Source: an uncultured Gammaproteobacteria bacterium
GTDB lineage: Bacteria > Pseudomonadota > Gammaproteobacteria > GCA-002705445 > GCA-002716945
Direction: 5' to 3'
Length of the DNA stretch: 5,410 nt
NCBI GenBank assembly: GCA_913046125.1
Contig: CAJWRL010000056.1
Coordinates: 1-5,410, forward strand
A program made the position numbers and the translations under genes. The notes under the pieces are model-generated. The model was given only the letters and a program-made list of their open reading frames with translations, did no database searches and was not told where the DNA came from. Below are positions 1 through 5,410 of the stretch, in pieces; position 1 is the first letter of the stretch, and the number at the start of each line of letters is the position of its first letter.

Positions 1-1870
1 CACCTTTGGTGATTTCTTCCATGATTTCTACTACAGTAAGACCAGGATTTTTATCCAGTTTTGTTTCCCAAAACTTTTCAAAAAATTTATTTACATCTGG
101 GTTGTCTACTCTTTGATAATCTGGATAGACCATAGGGATAAGACCCGAATCAGAGGCACCTTGTACATTATTTTGACCTCTGAGAGGGTGCAAACCTGTA
201 CCAGGTCTTCCTACTTGCCCTGTCATAAGGGCTAGAGATATTAATGCTCTAGCATTATCTGTACCATGAATGTGCTGAGACACGCCCATGCCCCAGAATA
301 TTATTGATGCTGAAGACGATGCATATATCCTCGCGACTTCACTTATAACATCAGCATCGATACCACATATAGATGACATTTTTTCGGGCGTAAAATCATC
401 AAGATGTGATTTTAAGTCATCAAAGTCTGTTGTTCTCTCATTTATGAATTTTTCATCTATCAAGTTCTGATCTATAATAGATTTCATAATCGCATTAAGT
501 AAAGCAACATCTGTATCGGGTTTGAATTGAAGGTAATGTGTTGCATGTCTTGCTAAGTCATTTTTTCTTGGATCAAGAACTATTAAATTTTTGCCAGCTT
601 TTGCAGCATTCTTTATGAAAGTAGCAGCTACTGGATGATTAACCGTTGGGTTAGCACCAATAACAATAATCGTCTCGGCTTCTGCTACATCAGCCACCTG
701 GTTTGACACAGCACCTGAACCAATCATCTCTAATAATGCAACAACAGAGGATGCATGACAAAGTCTAGTGCAATGGTCAACATTATTATTTCTAAAACCA
801 GTTCTAACTAATTTTTGAAATAAGTAAGCTTCTTCATTCGATCCTTTTGCACAACCAAACCCTGCAGTAGATCCGGAGTCATCCATAACAAGTGACTTGA
901 ATTTTTCTGTTGTTCTTTTTATTGCCTCATCCCACGATATTGGTTCAAAATAATTCTCTATTTTATTAAGGTCAAACTCCTCAGGGTTAATATCTTTAGA
1001 AACTCCTTTCTTTCTGGCAAGTGGAACTGTTAGACGTTGATCACTATTTACATAATTGAATCCATATCGACCCTTAACGCACAACCTACTCATATTTGCA
1101 GGTCCGTCTCTTCCTTCCGCAAAGAGTATTTTATCGTCTTTGATGTTGTAGGTCAGTAAACATCCAACACCACAATAAGGGCATACACTGTCAACTTTTT
1201 TATCAGGCACCACTTGACCAACTTCTTTTGATGGCATCAACGCACCTGTTGGACAGGCTTGGACACACTCTCCGCAACCTACACATGTACTTGTTCCCAT
1301 CGGATCGTCTAAATCGAATATTATTTCAGATGAAATACCTCGCTTTGCATATCCAATAACATCATTTACTTGTTCTTCTCTACAAGCTCGGACACATCTT
1401 GTACATTGAATGCATGCATCAAGATTTACAGCAATAGCTGGATGGGAAAAGTCATGTTTATTTTGAACTTTAGATGGAAATCTTACTGTCTCAACTTGAA
1501 GTTTGTCTGCCCAATGTGTCAGTTCTGAGTTTGGATCGTATTGCTCTGAAGATACATCTGATTGAAGGAGCTCAATTACAACTTTTTGTGAGTGAATCAC
1601 TCTGCTATTTTCAGTATTAATGATCATACCGTCTGTTACTTTTCTAATACATGAAGGTTGCAGTGCTCTCTCGCCCTCTATTTCAACGACACATACTCTG
1701 CAGTTTCCATCAGGTCTCATACCCTCTTTGAAACATAAATGAGGGATTTCAATACCATTTCTGTTAGAGACGTCTAAGATAGTCTCATCTGTATTAGCTC
1801 GATATTCACTGCCATTGATCTTAATAGAGCAGTTGTAATCTAAATTTAGATCTTCAGGTTTTGCCGCCAT
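1..1870 (-). CDS. fdsA: NAD-dependent formate dehydrogenase, catalytic alpha subunit (partial, C-terminus off the left edge)
   Basis: Catalytic subunit of the soluble formate dehydrogenase that oxidises formate to CO2 at a bis-MGD molybdenum (or tungsten) centre and passes electrons along Fe-S clusters to the FMN/NAD+ subunit. The reading frame is open for 623 codons. The N-terminal [2Fe-2S] ferredoxin domain has C46, C57, C60 and C74. A 2x[4Fe-4S] ferredoxin segment follows (C153, C156, C159, C163; C196, C199, C202, C206), then the molybdopterin-oxidoreductase cluster C230-P-Y-C233-G-V-G-C237 with C264 and K266. The active-site stretch DHCTRLCH places C371 where selenocysteine or cysteine binds Mo, next to H372, so this is the Cys form. 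TGQVGRPGTGLHPLRG is also typical of the family. No cysteine lies between C74 and C153, so I see no extra NuoG-N5-type cluster. Family members usually exceed 900 residues, so about 300 are missing. ATG at 1868-1870 has GAGG at 1877-1880, 6 nt upstream, and overlaps the preceding gene by 17 nt. Confidence 0.96.
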   Translation of the reverse strand, partial: MAAKPEDLNLDYNCSIKINGSEYRANTDETILDVSNRNGIEIPHLCFKEGMRPDGNCRVCVVEIEGERALQPSCIRKVTDGMIINTENSRVIHSQKVVIELLQSDVSSEQYDPNSELTHWADKLQVETVRFPSKVQNKHDFSHPAIAVNLDACIQCTRCVRACREEQVNDVIGYAKRGISSEIIFDLDDPMGTSTCVGCGECVQACPTGALMPSKEVGQVVPDKKVDSVCPYCGVGCLLTYNIKDDKILFAEGRDGPANMSRLCVKGRYGFNYVNSDQRLTVPLARKKGVSKDINPEEFDLNKIENYFEPISWDEAIKRTTEKFKSLVMDDSGSTAGFGCAKGSNEEAYLFQKLVRTGFRNNNVDHCTRLCHASSVVALLEMIGSGAVSNQVADVAEAETIIVIGANPTVNHPVAATFIKNAAKAGKNLIVLDPRKNDLARHATHYLQFKPDTDVALLNAIMKSIIDQNLIDEKFINERTTDFDDLKSHLDDFTPEKMSSICGIDADVISEVARIYASSSASIIFWGMGVSQHIHGTDNARALISLALMTGQVGRPGTGLHPLRGQNNVQGASDSGLIPMVYPDYQRVDNPDVNKFFEKFWETKLDKNPGLTVVEIMEEITKG

Positions 1871-3533
1871 CTTTCACCTCATTCGGAAAATATTTTAGCA
1901 CAGATTTTAGTGGATTAGATGCAGCTTGACCCAAGCCGCATATTGATGCATCAGCCATGGTTTGACTTAAGTCATTGAGCAGATCCGTATCCCAATAAGC
2001 CTCTTTCATTAATTCCGAAGCTTTAGACGTCCCAGCTCTACATGGTGTGCATTTCCCACATGATTCGTGTTTGAAAAAATCTATTGTTGTTCTAGCAGCG
2101 TCCCTTGCTTTATCTTTGTCTGACAGTATGACAACAGCAGCTGAACCTATAAAGCATCCATATTCTTCCAGTGTCCCAAAATCAAGAGGTATGTTATTCA
2201 TGGATGCTGGCAAAATTCCCCCGGATGCTCCACCTGGAAAGTAACCATAAAATTCATGACCATCCAACATGCCTCCAGCATAGTCATCAATGAGTGCTTG
2301 GACTGTAGTTCCTGCTGGAGCTAGATGTACACCAGGATTTTTTACCCGCCCGCTGACAGAAAAAGACCTTAGCCCTTTTCTTCCGTTAACACCCTTGTCA
2401 GCAAACCACTTAGAACCTTTATCAAGTATGTCTCTGATCCAGTGAAGCGTCTCCATGTTATGCTCGAGTGTAGGACGCCCAAATAAACCTACTTGTGCGA
2501 CAAAAGGAGGGCGCAATCTTGGCATTCCTCGTTTACCTTCAATAGATTCAATCATTGCAGACTCTTCACCACAAATATATGCGCCTGCACCACGCCTCAT
2601 TTCAATATCTGGAATGTCATCAAAGTGTTTCTTAATTTTTTCGATTTCTTGTTCCATGATAATTTTGACAGCAGGATACTCATCTCTTAGATAGATATAA
2701 ATTTTATCAATGCCAACTACTTTCGATGCAATTAACATTCCTTCAAAAAATCTATGCGGGTCAGATTCAAGATAATGTCTATCTTTAAATGTACCAGGCT
2801 CACCCTCGTCGATATTGATTGCAAGAAGTCTAGGCGCTTGTTGATCTCTGAGAATCCTCCACTTACGCCCAGCAGGAAATCCTGCTCCACCCAGGCCTTT
2901 TAATTCAGAATCCTCAAGAATCGAAACTGCATCTTCCGCTGATATTTCACCGTTACAAATAGACTCGTAGACCTTGTATCCATCGTGTTTTATATACTCA
3001 CTTAGATCTACATATTTTGGCAGCTCAGGATAAAAAGCTTTGGCATCAACATTTTTTTTGACTTTTTCAAAAGTTGCATTGTCTATAGGGTTCATTTTTA
3101 CTACCGCAGCTGGTGCAGATTGACATCTGCCGATACAAGGTACTTTTTGTATCCTGACTGTGCCTTTGTAGTAATCATCCAACATTTTCGCTAATTCTTT
3201 TGCGCCATTCATTTCACAAGATACTGAGTCACAAACTCTAACTGTCAAAGCCGGAGGTTTATCTTTTTCACTGTCAACAACGTCGAAATGATGATAAAAA
3301 GTTGCGACCTCATATACCTCAGTTTGTGATATACCCATTAGACTAGATAGAGCAGTCATATAATCTTTCGTAATAGCACCATTTGAGTCCTGAATTTTAT
3401 GCAGATACTCAATTAGGTGATCCCTTCTGTATGAGGAGACATCAAGAAGCTTTTCTAGCGACTTCAATACTTCAAAATCTACTTTGCGGCCACGGGGCCT
3501 CAGAGTAATTTTTTCTTTAAGCTTTGTCTTCAT
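1854..3533 (-). CDS. fdsB: NAD-dependent formate dehydrogenase, fused gamma-beta (NuoE-NuoF-like) subunit
   Basis: Diaphorase part of the formate dehydrogenase: it takes electrons from the alpha subunit and reduces NAD+ at FMN in the cytosol. Residues about 20-150 are a NuoE/FdsG-like thioredoxin-fold domain with [2Fe-2S] ligands C101-x4-C106 and C133-x3-C137. Residues about 175-550 are NuoF/FdsB-like. The FMN loop GLGGAGFPAGRKW lies at 213-225, and IDEGEPGTFKDR (241-252) and GAGAYICGEE (315-324) form the NAD/FMN site. The [4Fe-4S] ligands are C492, C495 and C498 (SCGKCTPCR) plus C532. In many bacteria these two parts are separate genes (fdsG about 160 and fdsB about 520 residues). The 559-residue fusion resembles, from memory, the fused beta subunit of Methylobacterium Fdh1. 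Only a poor Shine-Dalgarno precedes the ATG at 3531-3533, but an in-frame stop lies four codons upstream, so no longer start is possible. It is first in an operon with the alpha subunit. Confidence 0.96.
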   Translation of the reverse strand: MKTKLKEKITLRPRGRKVDFEVLKSLEKLLDVSSYRRDHLIEYLHKIQDSNGAITKDYMTALSSLMGISQTEVYEVATFYHHFDVVDSEKDKPPALTVRVCDSVSCEMNGAKELAKMLDDYYKGTVRIQKVPCIGRCQSAPAAVVKMNPIDNATFEKVKKNVDAKAFYPELPKYVDLSEYIKHDGYKVYESICNGEISAEDAVSILEDSELKGLGGAGFPAGRKWRILRDQQAPRLLAINIDEGEPGTFKDRHYLESDPHRFFEGMLIASKVVGIDKIYIYLRDEYPAVKIIMEQEIEKIKKHFDDIPDIEMRRGAGAYICGEESAMIESIEGKRGMPRLRPPFVAQVGLFGRPTLEHNMETLHWIRDILDKGSKWFADKGVNGRKGLRSFSVSGRVKNPGVHLAPAGTTVQALIDDYAGGMLDGHEFYGYFPGGASGGILPASMNNIPLDFGTLEEYGCFIGSAAVVILSDKDKARDAARTTIDFFKHESCGKCTPCRAGTSKASELMKEAYWDTDLLNDLSQTMADASICGLGQAASNPLKSVLKYFPNEVKDGGKT

Positions 3534-3557
3534 ATTTGATATTCATTCCCTGATAAC

Positions 3558-3586
3558 TATACACAATTATATGTTTATTATATATT
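3558..3586 (+). promoter_or_regulatory. Candidate sigma70 promoter of the pterin dehydratase gene
   Basis: TATACA (3558-3563), a 17-bp spacer and TATATT (3581-3586) would start transcription near 3593, about 35 nt before the ATG. The -35 is poor (four of six) in an AT-rich gap. It overlaps the candidate promoter of the opposite operon almost completely, so the two would compete for RNA polymerase if both are real. Confidence 0.35.
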
Positions 3587-3593
3587 GAATCAA
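3566..3593 (-). promoter_or_regulatory. Candidate sigma70 promoter of the formate dehydrogenase operon
   Basis: Read on the minus strand, TTGATT (3588-3593), a 16-bp spacer and a perfect TATAAT (3566-3571) precede the fused beta-gamma gene. Transcription would start near 3559, giving a leader of about 25 nt. The gap is very AT-rich, so a chance -10 match is possible; the -35 matches consensus at four of six positions. Confidence 0.5.
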
Positions 3594-3627
3594 CCTGACA
3601 AAAATTATTACTTTCAAGGAGTTAATT

Positions 3628-3996
3628 ATGAGTGAAGAGAGAGTATATTCAGAAGATGAAATTAAAAATTATTTATCCGAAAAATTACCACACTGGTTTT
3701 ATGAGAATGGATGGATAAGGAGAAAATATAAAACAAGCGGCTGGAAGGGGACGTTAATGGTGATTAATACTGTAGGTCATCTAGCAGAAGTTGCATGGCA
3801 CCATCCTGATTTAGCTGCATCTTATGGTTTCGTTATTGTAAAACTACAAAATCATGCGGCAAAAGGAATAACTGATAAGGATTTTCTTTTAGCAGAAAAA
3901 ATTGAGTCAGTCGTTCAATGGCAACCTTCTAATGAGGATAATACACTAGAGGGAACACCTGAAGATCCGAGGTTTAAGTATATCAAGTACGATTAA
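3628..3996 (+). CDS. phhB: Pterin-4a-carbinolamine dehydratase (PCD/DCoH) family protein
   Basis: The classical enzyme dehydrates 4a-hydroxytetrahydrobiopterin to recycle the cofactor of aromatic amino acid hydroxylases. Its active-site pattern is fully present: E54-x3-H58-H59-P60-x5-Y66-x9-H76-x8-D85, within the typical core around residues 50-98. The protein has 122 residues. About 25 follow the core (from Q99, rich in acidic residues and proline), a tail longer than I expect for the usual 95-110 residue family members. AAGGAG at 3616-3621, 6 nt before the ATG, supports the start. It diverges from the molybdenum formate dehydrogenase operon across 94 bp and converges on the SCO gene. No phenylalanine hydroxylase is in view. 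COG2154 proteins have been linked by comparative genomics to molybdenum cofactor metabolism, and this position fits that, though here it is inference. The family call is firm; the substrate is not. Confidence 0.9.
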   Translation: MSEERVYSEDEIKNYLSEKLPHWFYENGWIRRKYKTSGWKGTLMVINTVGHLAEVAWHHPDLAASYGFVIVKLQNHAAKGITDKDFLLAEKIESVVQWQPSNEDNTLEGTPEDPRFKYIKYD

Positions 3997-3998
3997 GT

Positions 3999-4586
3999 CT
4001 AGAGGTATTTCCTCAACATGACTGTAATTTCATCGCTTGGGATACCGTTTGGTATGATTTTTTTTACCTGAAGATTCTTGTCTAAGATGTATATATTAGA
4101 ACTATGCTCCACAAGAAAACCAGGTTTAGCTGGGTTTACAAGTTCATACTTTGTTTTGAAGAACCTCGTTAACTTATCGATATTCTTTTTATCTGAGGTG
4201 AGAGCAGCAATTCTTGTATCAAAAAAATCTACGTAATTTCTTACTTTTGTATAATCATCTCTTTTATGATCAACGCTTATGAAAATTGGTAAGACCTCAT
4301 TTGAGTCATCACCCAATGCATTCAGCACTCTCGCCATATCTAAAACTGTGGTAGGGCAAACATCAGGGCAATGTGTGTAACCAAAAAATACTAGCAACAC
4401 TTTGTTTTCGTAACCAACGAACTTTTCAAGCTCTTTTGATTCATTATAAAAGTCAATATCGGAAAAAACATCCGTCATATCAGGAAATGCTTTTGATATA
4501 TCAGGCAACGAGTTGAGCGGGCTTGAAAGACACAAGATTAGGAATAATTTGAATGCTGTTTTAAGTCGTTTTGAGATAATTAACAC
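3999..4586 (-). CDS. SCO1/SenC/PrrC-family copper-binding thioredoxin-fold protein
   Basis: SCO proteins are periplasmic, membrane-anchored or exported copper chaperones and thiol-disulfide proteins. They help build the CuA site of cytochrome c oxidase or protect against redox stress. The copper ligands are all visible: C73 and C77 in GYTHCPDVCPT, and H161 in LVEHSSNIYILD. The conserved ISVDHKRD stretch lies at 103-110. Residues 8-27 are hydrophobic after a short basic stretch (K6, R7, K9), an export signal or N-terminal anchor. C19 is preceded by leucine, so it is a poor lipobox. At 195 residues the length is normal. The start is GTG (4584-4586), with an in-frame stop four codons upstream and no Shine-Dalgarno sequence. 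The stop codon lies two bases from that of the convergent pterin dehydratase gene. No cytochrome oxidase gene is in view, so its client is unknown. Confidence 0.9.
   Translation of the reverse strand: MLIISKRLKTAFKLFLILCLSSPLNSLPDISKAFPDMTDVFSDIDFYNESKELEKFVGYENKVLLVFFGYTHCPDVCPTTVLDMARVLNALGDDSNEVLPIFISVDHKRDDYTKVRNYVDFFDTRIAALTSDKKNIDKLTRFFKTKYELVNPAKPGFLVEHSSNIYILDKNLQVKKIIPNGIPSDEITVMLRKYL
4042..4065 (+). terminator. Possible rho-independent terminator for the pterin dehydratase gene
   Basis: ATACC (4042-4046), loop GTTT and GGTAT (4051-4055) are followed after two bases by a run of eight T (4058-4065). It lies 46 bp past the pterin dehydratase stop, inside the 3' end of the convergent SCO gene. 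There the T run reads as lysine codons on the other strand. The five-pair stem is weak, so the T run may simply be coding sequence. Confidence 0.3.
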
Positions 4587-4595
4587 AGAAGTATA

Positions 4596-4620
4596 TTATC
4601 AGATATTTTTTTCTGAATAA
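4596..4620. repeat. Imperfect inverted repeat upstream of the SCO gene
   Basis: TTATCAGA (4596-4603) and TCTGAATAA (4612-4620) pair over eight bases with one unpaired A (4616), around an 8-base loop TATTTTTT. It starts about 10 bp upstream of the SCO GTG and overlaps that gene's candidate -10 (GATAAT, 4595-4600, minus). It could be an operator, but such AT-rich repeats arise easily by chance. Confidence 0.3.
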
Positions 4621-4701
4621 CTCTATTTTTCTTAAGGATTTAGGGCTTTCTATATTAGAATTCACTGATATTCTTATCTTTAATATATTGTTAATATTAC
4701 T

Positions 4702-4730
4702 TTGACAGTCACGCTCACAGGTACTAATAT
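4702..4730 (+). promoter_or_regulatory. Strong-looking sigma70 promoter of the AlkB/XylM-like gene
   Basis: A perfect TTGACA -35 (4702-4707), an ideal 17-bp spacer and TAATAT as -10 (4725-4730) are present. The -10 matches the first, second and last consensus bases. The 20 bp upstream of the -35 (4681-4700) are almost pure A/T and could act as an UP element; they include an inverted repeat TAATAT-N7-ATATTA (4681-4699). Transcription would begin near 4737, leaving a 5' leader of about 90 nt that opens directly into a hairpin. Confidence 0.65.
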
Positions 4731-4739
4731 TTACTCATT

Positions 4740-4797
4740 GGGAAAATATTCCCTAGGGAACTCAGCGGATAATGGCATGATGCCAAGGGATGCTGAG
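4740..4797 (+). promoter_or_regulatory. Structured 5' leader of the AlkB/XylM-like gene (two predicted hairpins)
   Basis: Hairpin 1 is GGGAA (4740-4744), loop AATA, TTCCC (4749-4753). Hairpin 2 has an outer stem CTCAGC (4761-4766) with GCTGAG (4792-4797), a symmetric 6x6 internal loop GGATAA/AGGGAT, and an inner stem TGGCA (4773-4777) with TGCCA (4781-4785) closed by the triloop TGA. The second hairpin ends 20 nt before the Shine-Dalgarno sequence. TCCCT (4750-4754) can pair instead with AGGGA (4786-4790) in the internal loop, giving a pseudoknot or alternative fold. The purine-rich internal loop between perfect helices looks like a designed RNA rather than chance. I do not recognise it as a known riboswitch class. 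The pairings are read by eye; no folding energy was calculated. Confidence 0.45.
4749..4760. promoter_or_regulatory. 12-bp perfect palindrome TTCCCTAGGGAA, possible operator
   Basis: TTCCCTAGGGAA equals its own reverse complement. It lies about +13 to +24 from the predicted transcription start of the AlkB/XylM-like gene, where a dimeric repressor could block elongation. As RNA it could not fold on itself well, because the centre leaves too short a loop. A third copy of the half-site, GGGAA at 4740-4744, lies just upstream. I cannot name a regulator with this site. Confidence 0.4.
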
Positions 4798-4816
4798 AAA
4801 ACAAATTCGATTAATC

Positions 4817-4822
4817 TGGAGG
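4817..4822 (+). promoter_or_regulatory. Shine-Dalgarno sequence deciding the start of the AlkB/XylM-like gene
   Basis: TGGAGG ends 5 nt before the ATG at 4828. It decides between this ATG and in-frame ATG codons at 4777 and 4780, which would add 17 or 16 residues but lie inside a predicted hairpin and lack a good ribosome site. Confidence 0.8.
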
Positions 4823-4827
4823 TAAAG

Positions 4828-5410
4828 ATGATCGGAAACATACTATTAAACGTTCGTTACCTACTTGCACCAATTCTAATTATAGTTGCTGGTGCTGGTG
4901 TCTTACTAGGCGGTATTATGGCTTGGTTAGGCGTTGTACTTCTTTTTGTAGGTCTACTTGTAGACATCGCTACAAAATTTGAAACAACAGGTGTAGGGTA
5001 CGATGAAAACGGTGAAACTCTTGGATGGCCAACATTCCAGAACTTAACTATGTATTTCATGCTACCTGTATTCGTACTTTTCCAACTAGTAATGGCATGG
5101 AGACTTTATACATTCATGGCACTAGGTGGAGCTGAAGGTGCGGTAATTATGGAACTTATTCCTGGCATTCTTGTAATGCACGAAGGAATAACAGGCATTA
5201 ACCTAATTGGTGCTACATTATCATCTGGTATCTTTATTGGTATCGGTATTATTTATGGACATGAGCTATCTCATACCAAAGGTTTTGGTTTTGTGATTTC
5301 ACGTCTAATGATGGCACTTTCAGGTTCTGCGCATTTCTGTTATGCACACGTATATAACCATCACCTAGAACTTGCTAGTGAAGATGATCCTGCAACTGCT
5401 CCTCGCGGTC
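4828..5410 (+). CDS. AlkB/XylM-family membrane diiron monooxygenase (partial, C-terminus off the right edge)
   Basis: Integral-membrane non-heme diiron hydroxylase of the alkane/xylene monooxygenase family, which inserts one oxygen of O2 into hydrocarbons at the inner membrane using electrons from a rubredoxin or ferredoxin-type partner. 194 codons are present, about half of the usual 370-410 residues. Hydrophobic segments lie at about 11-31, 32-48, 75-91 and 124-143. The first histidine box is H145-E-L-S-H149 and the second is H174-V-Y-N-H178-H179, followed by LASEDDPATAPRG, a stretch shared by AlkB and XylM. The second box begins AHV, as I recall for XylM, rather than the EH of classical AlkB, and the N-terminal RYLLAP resembles XylM's start. 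The third histidine box would be beyond the window. The start is fixed by TGGAGG 5 nt upstream. Family confident; substrate (alkane, alkylbenzene or fatty-acid-like) not determinable here. Confidence 0.9.
   Translation, partial: MIGNILLNVRYLLAPILIIVAGAGVLLGGIMAWLGVVLLFVGLLVDIATKFETTGVGYDENGETLGWPTFQNLTMYFMLPVFVLFQLVMAWRLYTFMALGGAEGAVIMELIPGILVMHEGITGINLIGATLSSGIFIGIGIIYGHELSHTKGFGFVISRLMMALSGSAHFCYAHVYNHHLELASEDDPATAPRG

Noticed and set aside
288..470. Plus-strand open frame of 60 codons opposite the formate dehydrogenase alpha subunit.
   Set aside because: Lies entirely antisense to strongly conserved coding sequence, has no ribosome site, and its product matches nothing I know.
740..775. 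Possible selenocysteine (TGA) site in the formate dehydrogenase alpha subunit.
   Set aside because: The active-site codon at 758-760 reads TGT, cysteine, on the minus strand; no in-frame TGA is present.
2047..2694. Three plus-strand open frames (65, 79 and 65 codons; 2047-2244, 2455-2694 and 2493-2690).
   Set aside because: Antisense shadows of the fused formate dehydrogenase subunit; the two later ones overlap each other in different frames and none has supporting signals.
4002..4014. GAGG-N5-CCTC hairpin at the convergent stops as a bidirectional terminator.
   Set aside because: Only four base pairs and no T run on either side.
4773..4785. Sigma54-like TGGCA-N-TGC pattern in the monooxygenase leader.
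   Set aside because: Spacing and bases do not match TGGCAC-N5-TTGCA; the repeat is better explained as the inner stem TGGCA/TGCCA of a hairpin, and a good sigma70 promoter lies upstream.
4764..4800. Resemblance to a TPP riboswitch: GGATAATG, AGGGA and GCTGAGAAA recall parts of the thi-box consensus.
   Set aside because: The pieces are short and in the wrong order (CTGAGA should come first), the usual P3 arm and the closing helix are missing, the whole element is under 60 nt, and the downstream gene is not a thiamine gene.
4857..5060. Minus-strand open frame of 67 codons opposite the monooxygenase.
   Set aside because: Antisense to a gene with clear family motifs, a promoter and a ribosome site on the plus strand.

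Overview
The window comes from an AT-rich bacterial genome (roughly 35-40% GC by eye). The proteobacterial-type NAD-dependent formate dehydrogenase, SCO protein and AlkB/XylM-type monooxygenase suggest a marine or free-living proteobacterium, perhaps a gammaproteobacterium. No rRNA or other phylogenetic marker is present, so the taxonomy is inference. No insertion sequence, tRNA, rRNA or CRISPR array was seen.

Layout: positions 1-1870 (minus) hold the first 623 codons of the molybdenum- or tungsten-containing catalytic alpha subunit of a cytosolic NAD-dependent formate dehydrogenase (FdsA type), which runs off the left edge. Its start overlaps by 17 nt the end of the gene before it, a 559-residue fusion of the NuoE-like gamma and NuoF-like beta subunits (1854-3533, minus). 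The two form one operon that oxidises formate to CO2 and delivers electrons to NAD+. A 94-bp AT-rich gap with overlapping candidate promoters separates this operon from a divergent small gene (3628-3996, plus) of the pterin-4a-carbinolamine dehydratase family with a complete active-site motif. Nothing here hydroxylates phenylalanine. A role linked to the pterin-based molybdenum cofactor of the neighbouring dehydrogenase is the more attractive reading, but it is inference.

Two bases further on, and convergent, is a SCO1/SenC-family copper protein (3999-4586, minus) with a GTG start and a possible leaderless transcript. A 241-bp intergenic region follows. It carries a strong-looking sigma70 promoter (TTGACA-N17-TAATAT), a 12-bp perfect palindrome and a compact two-hairpin 5' leader. 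It ends in a perfect Shine-Dalgarno sequence in front of the first 194 codons of a membrane diiron monooxygenase of the AlkB/XylM family (4828 to the right edge, plus).

Functionally, the formate dehydrogenase plus pterin dehydratase form a plausible C1/NADH-generating module. The monooxygenase consumes reducing power and O2 to hydroxylate a hydrocarbon-like substrate, so NADH from formate could support it, but nothing shows co-regulation. The least explained part of the window is the structured leader of the monooxygenase gene.
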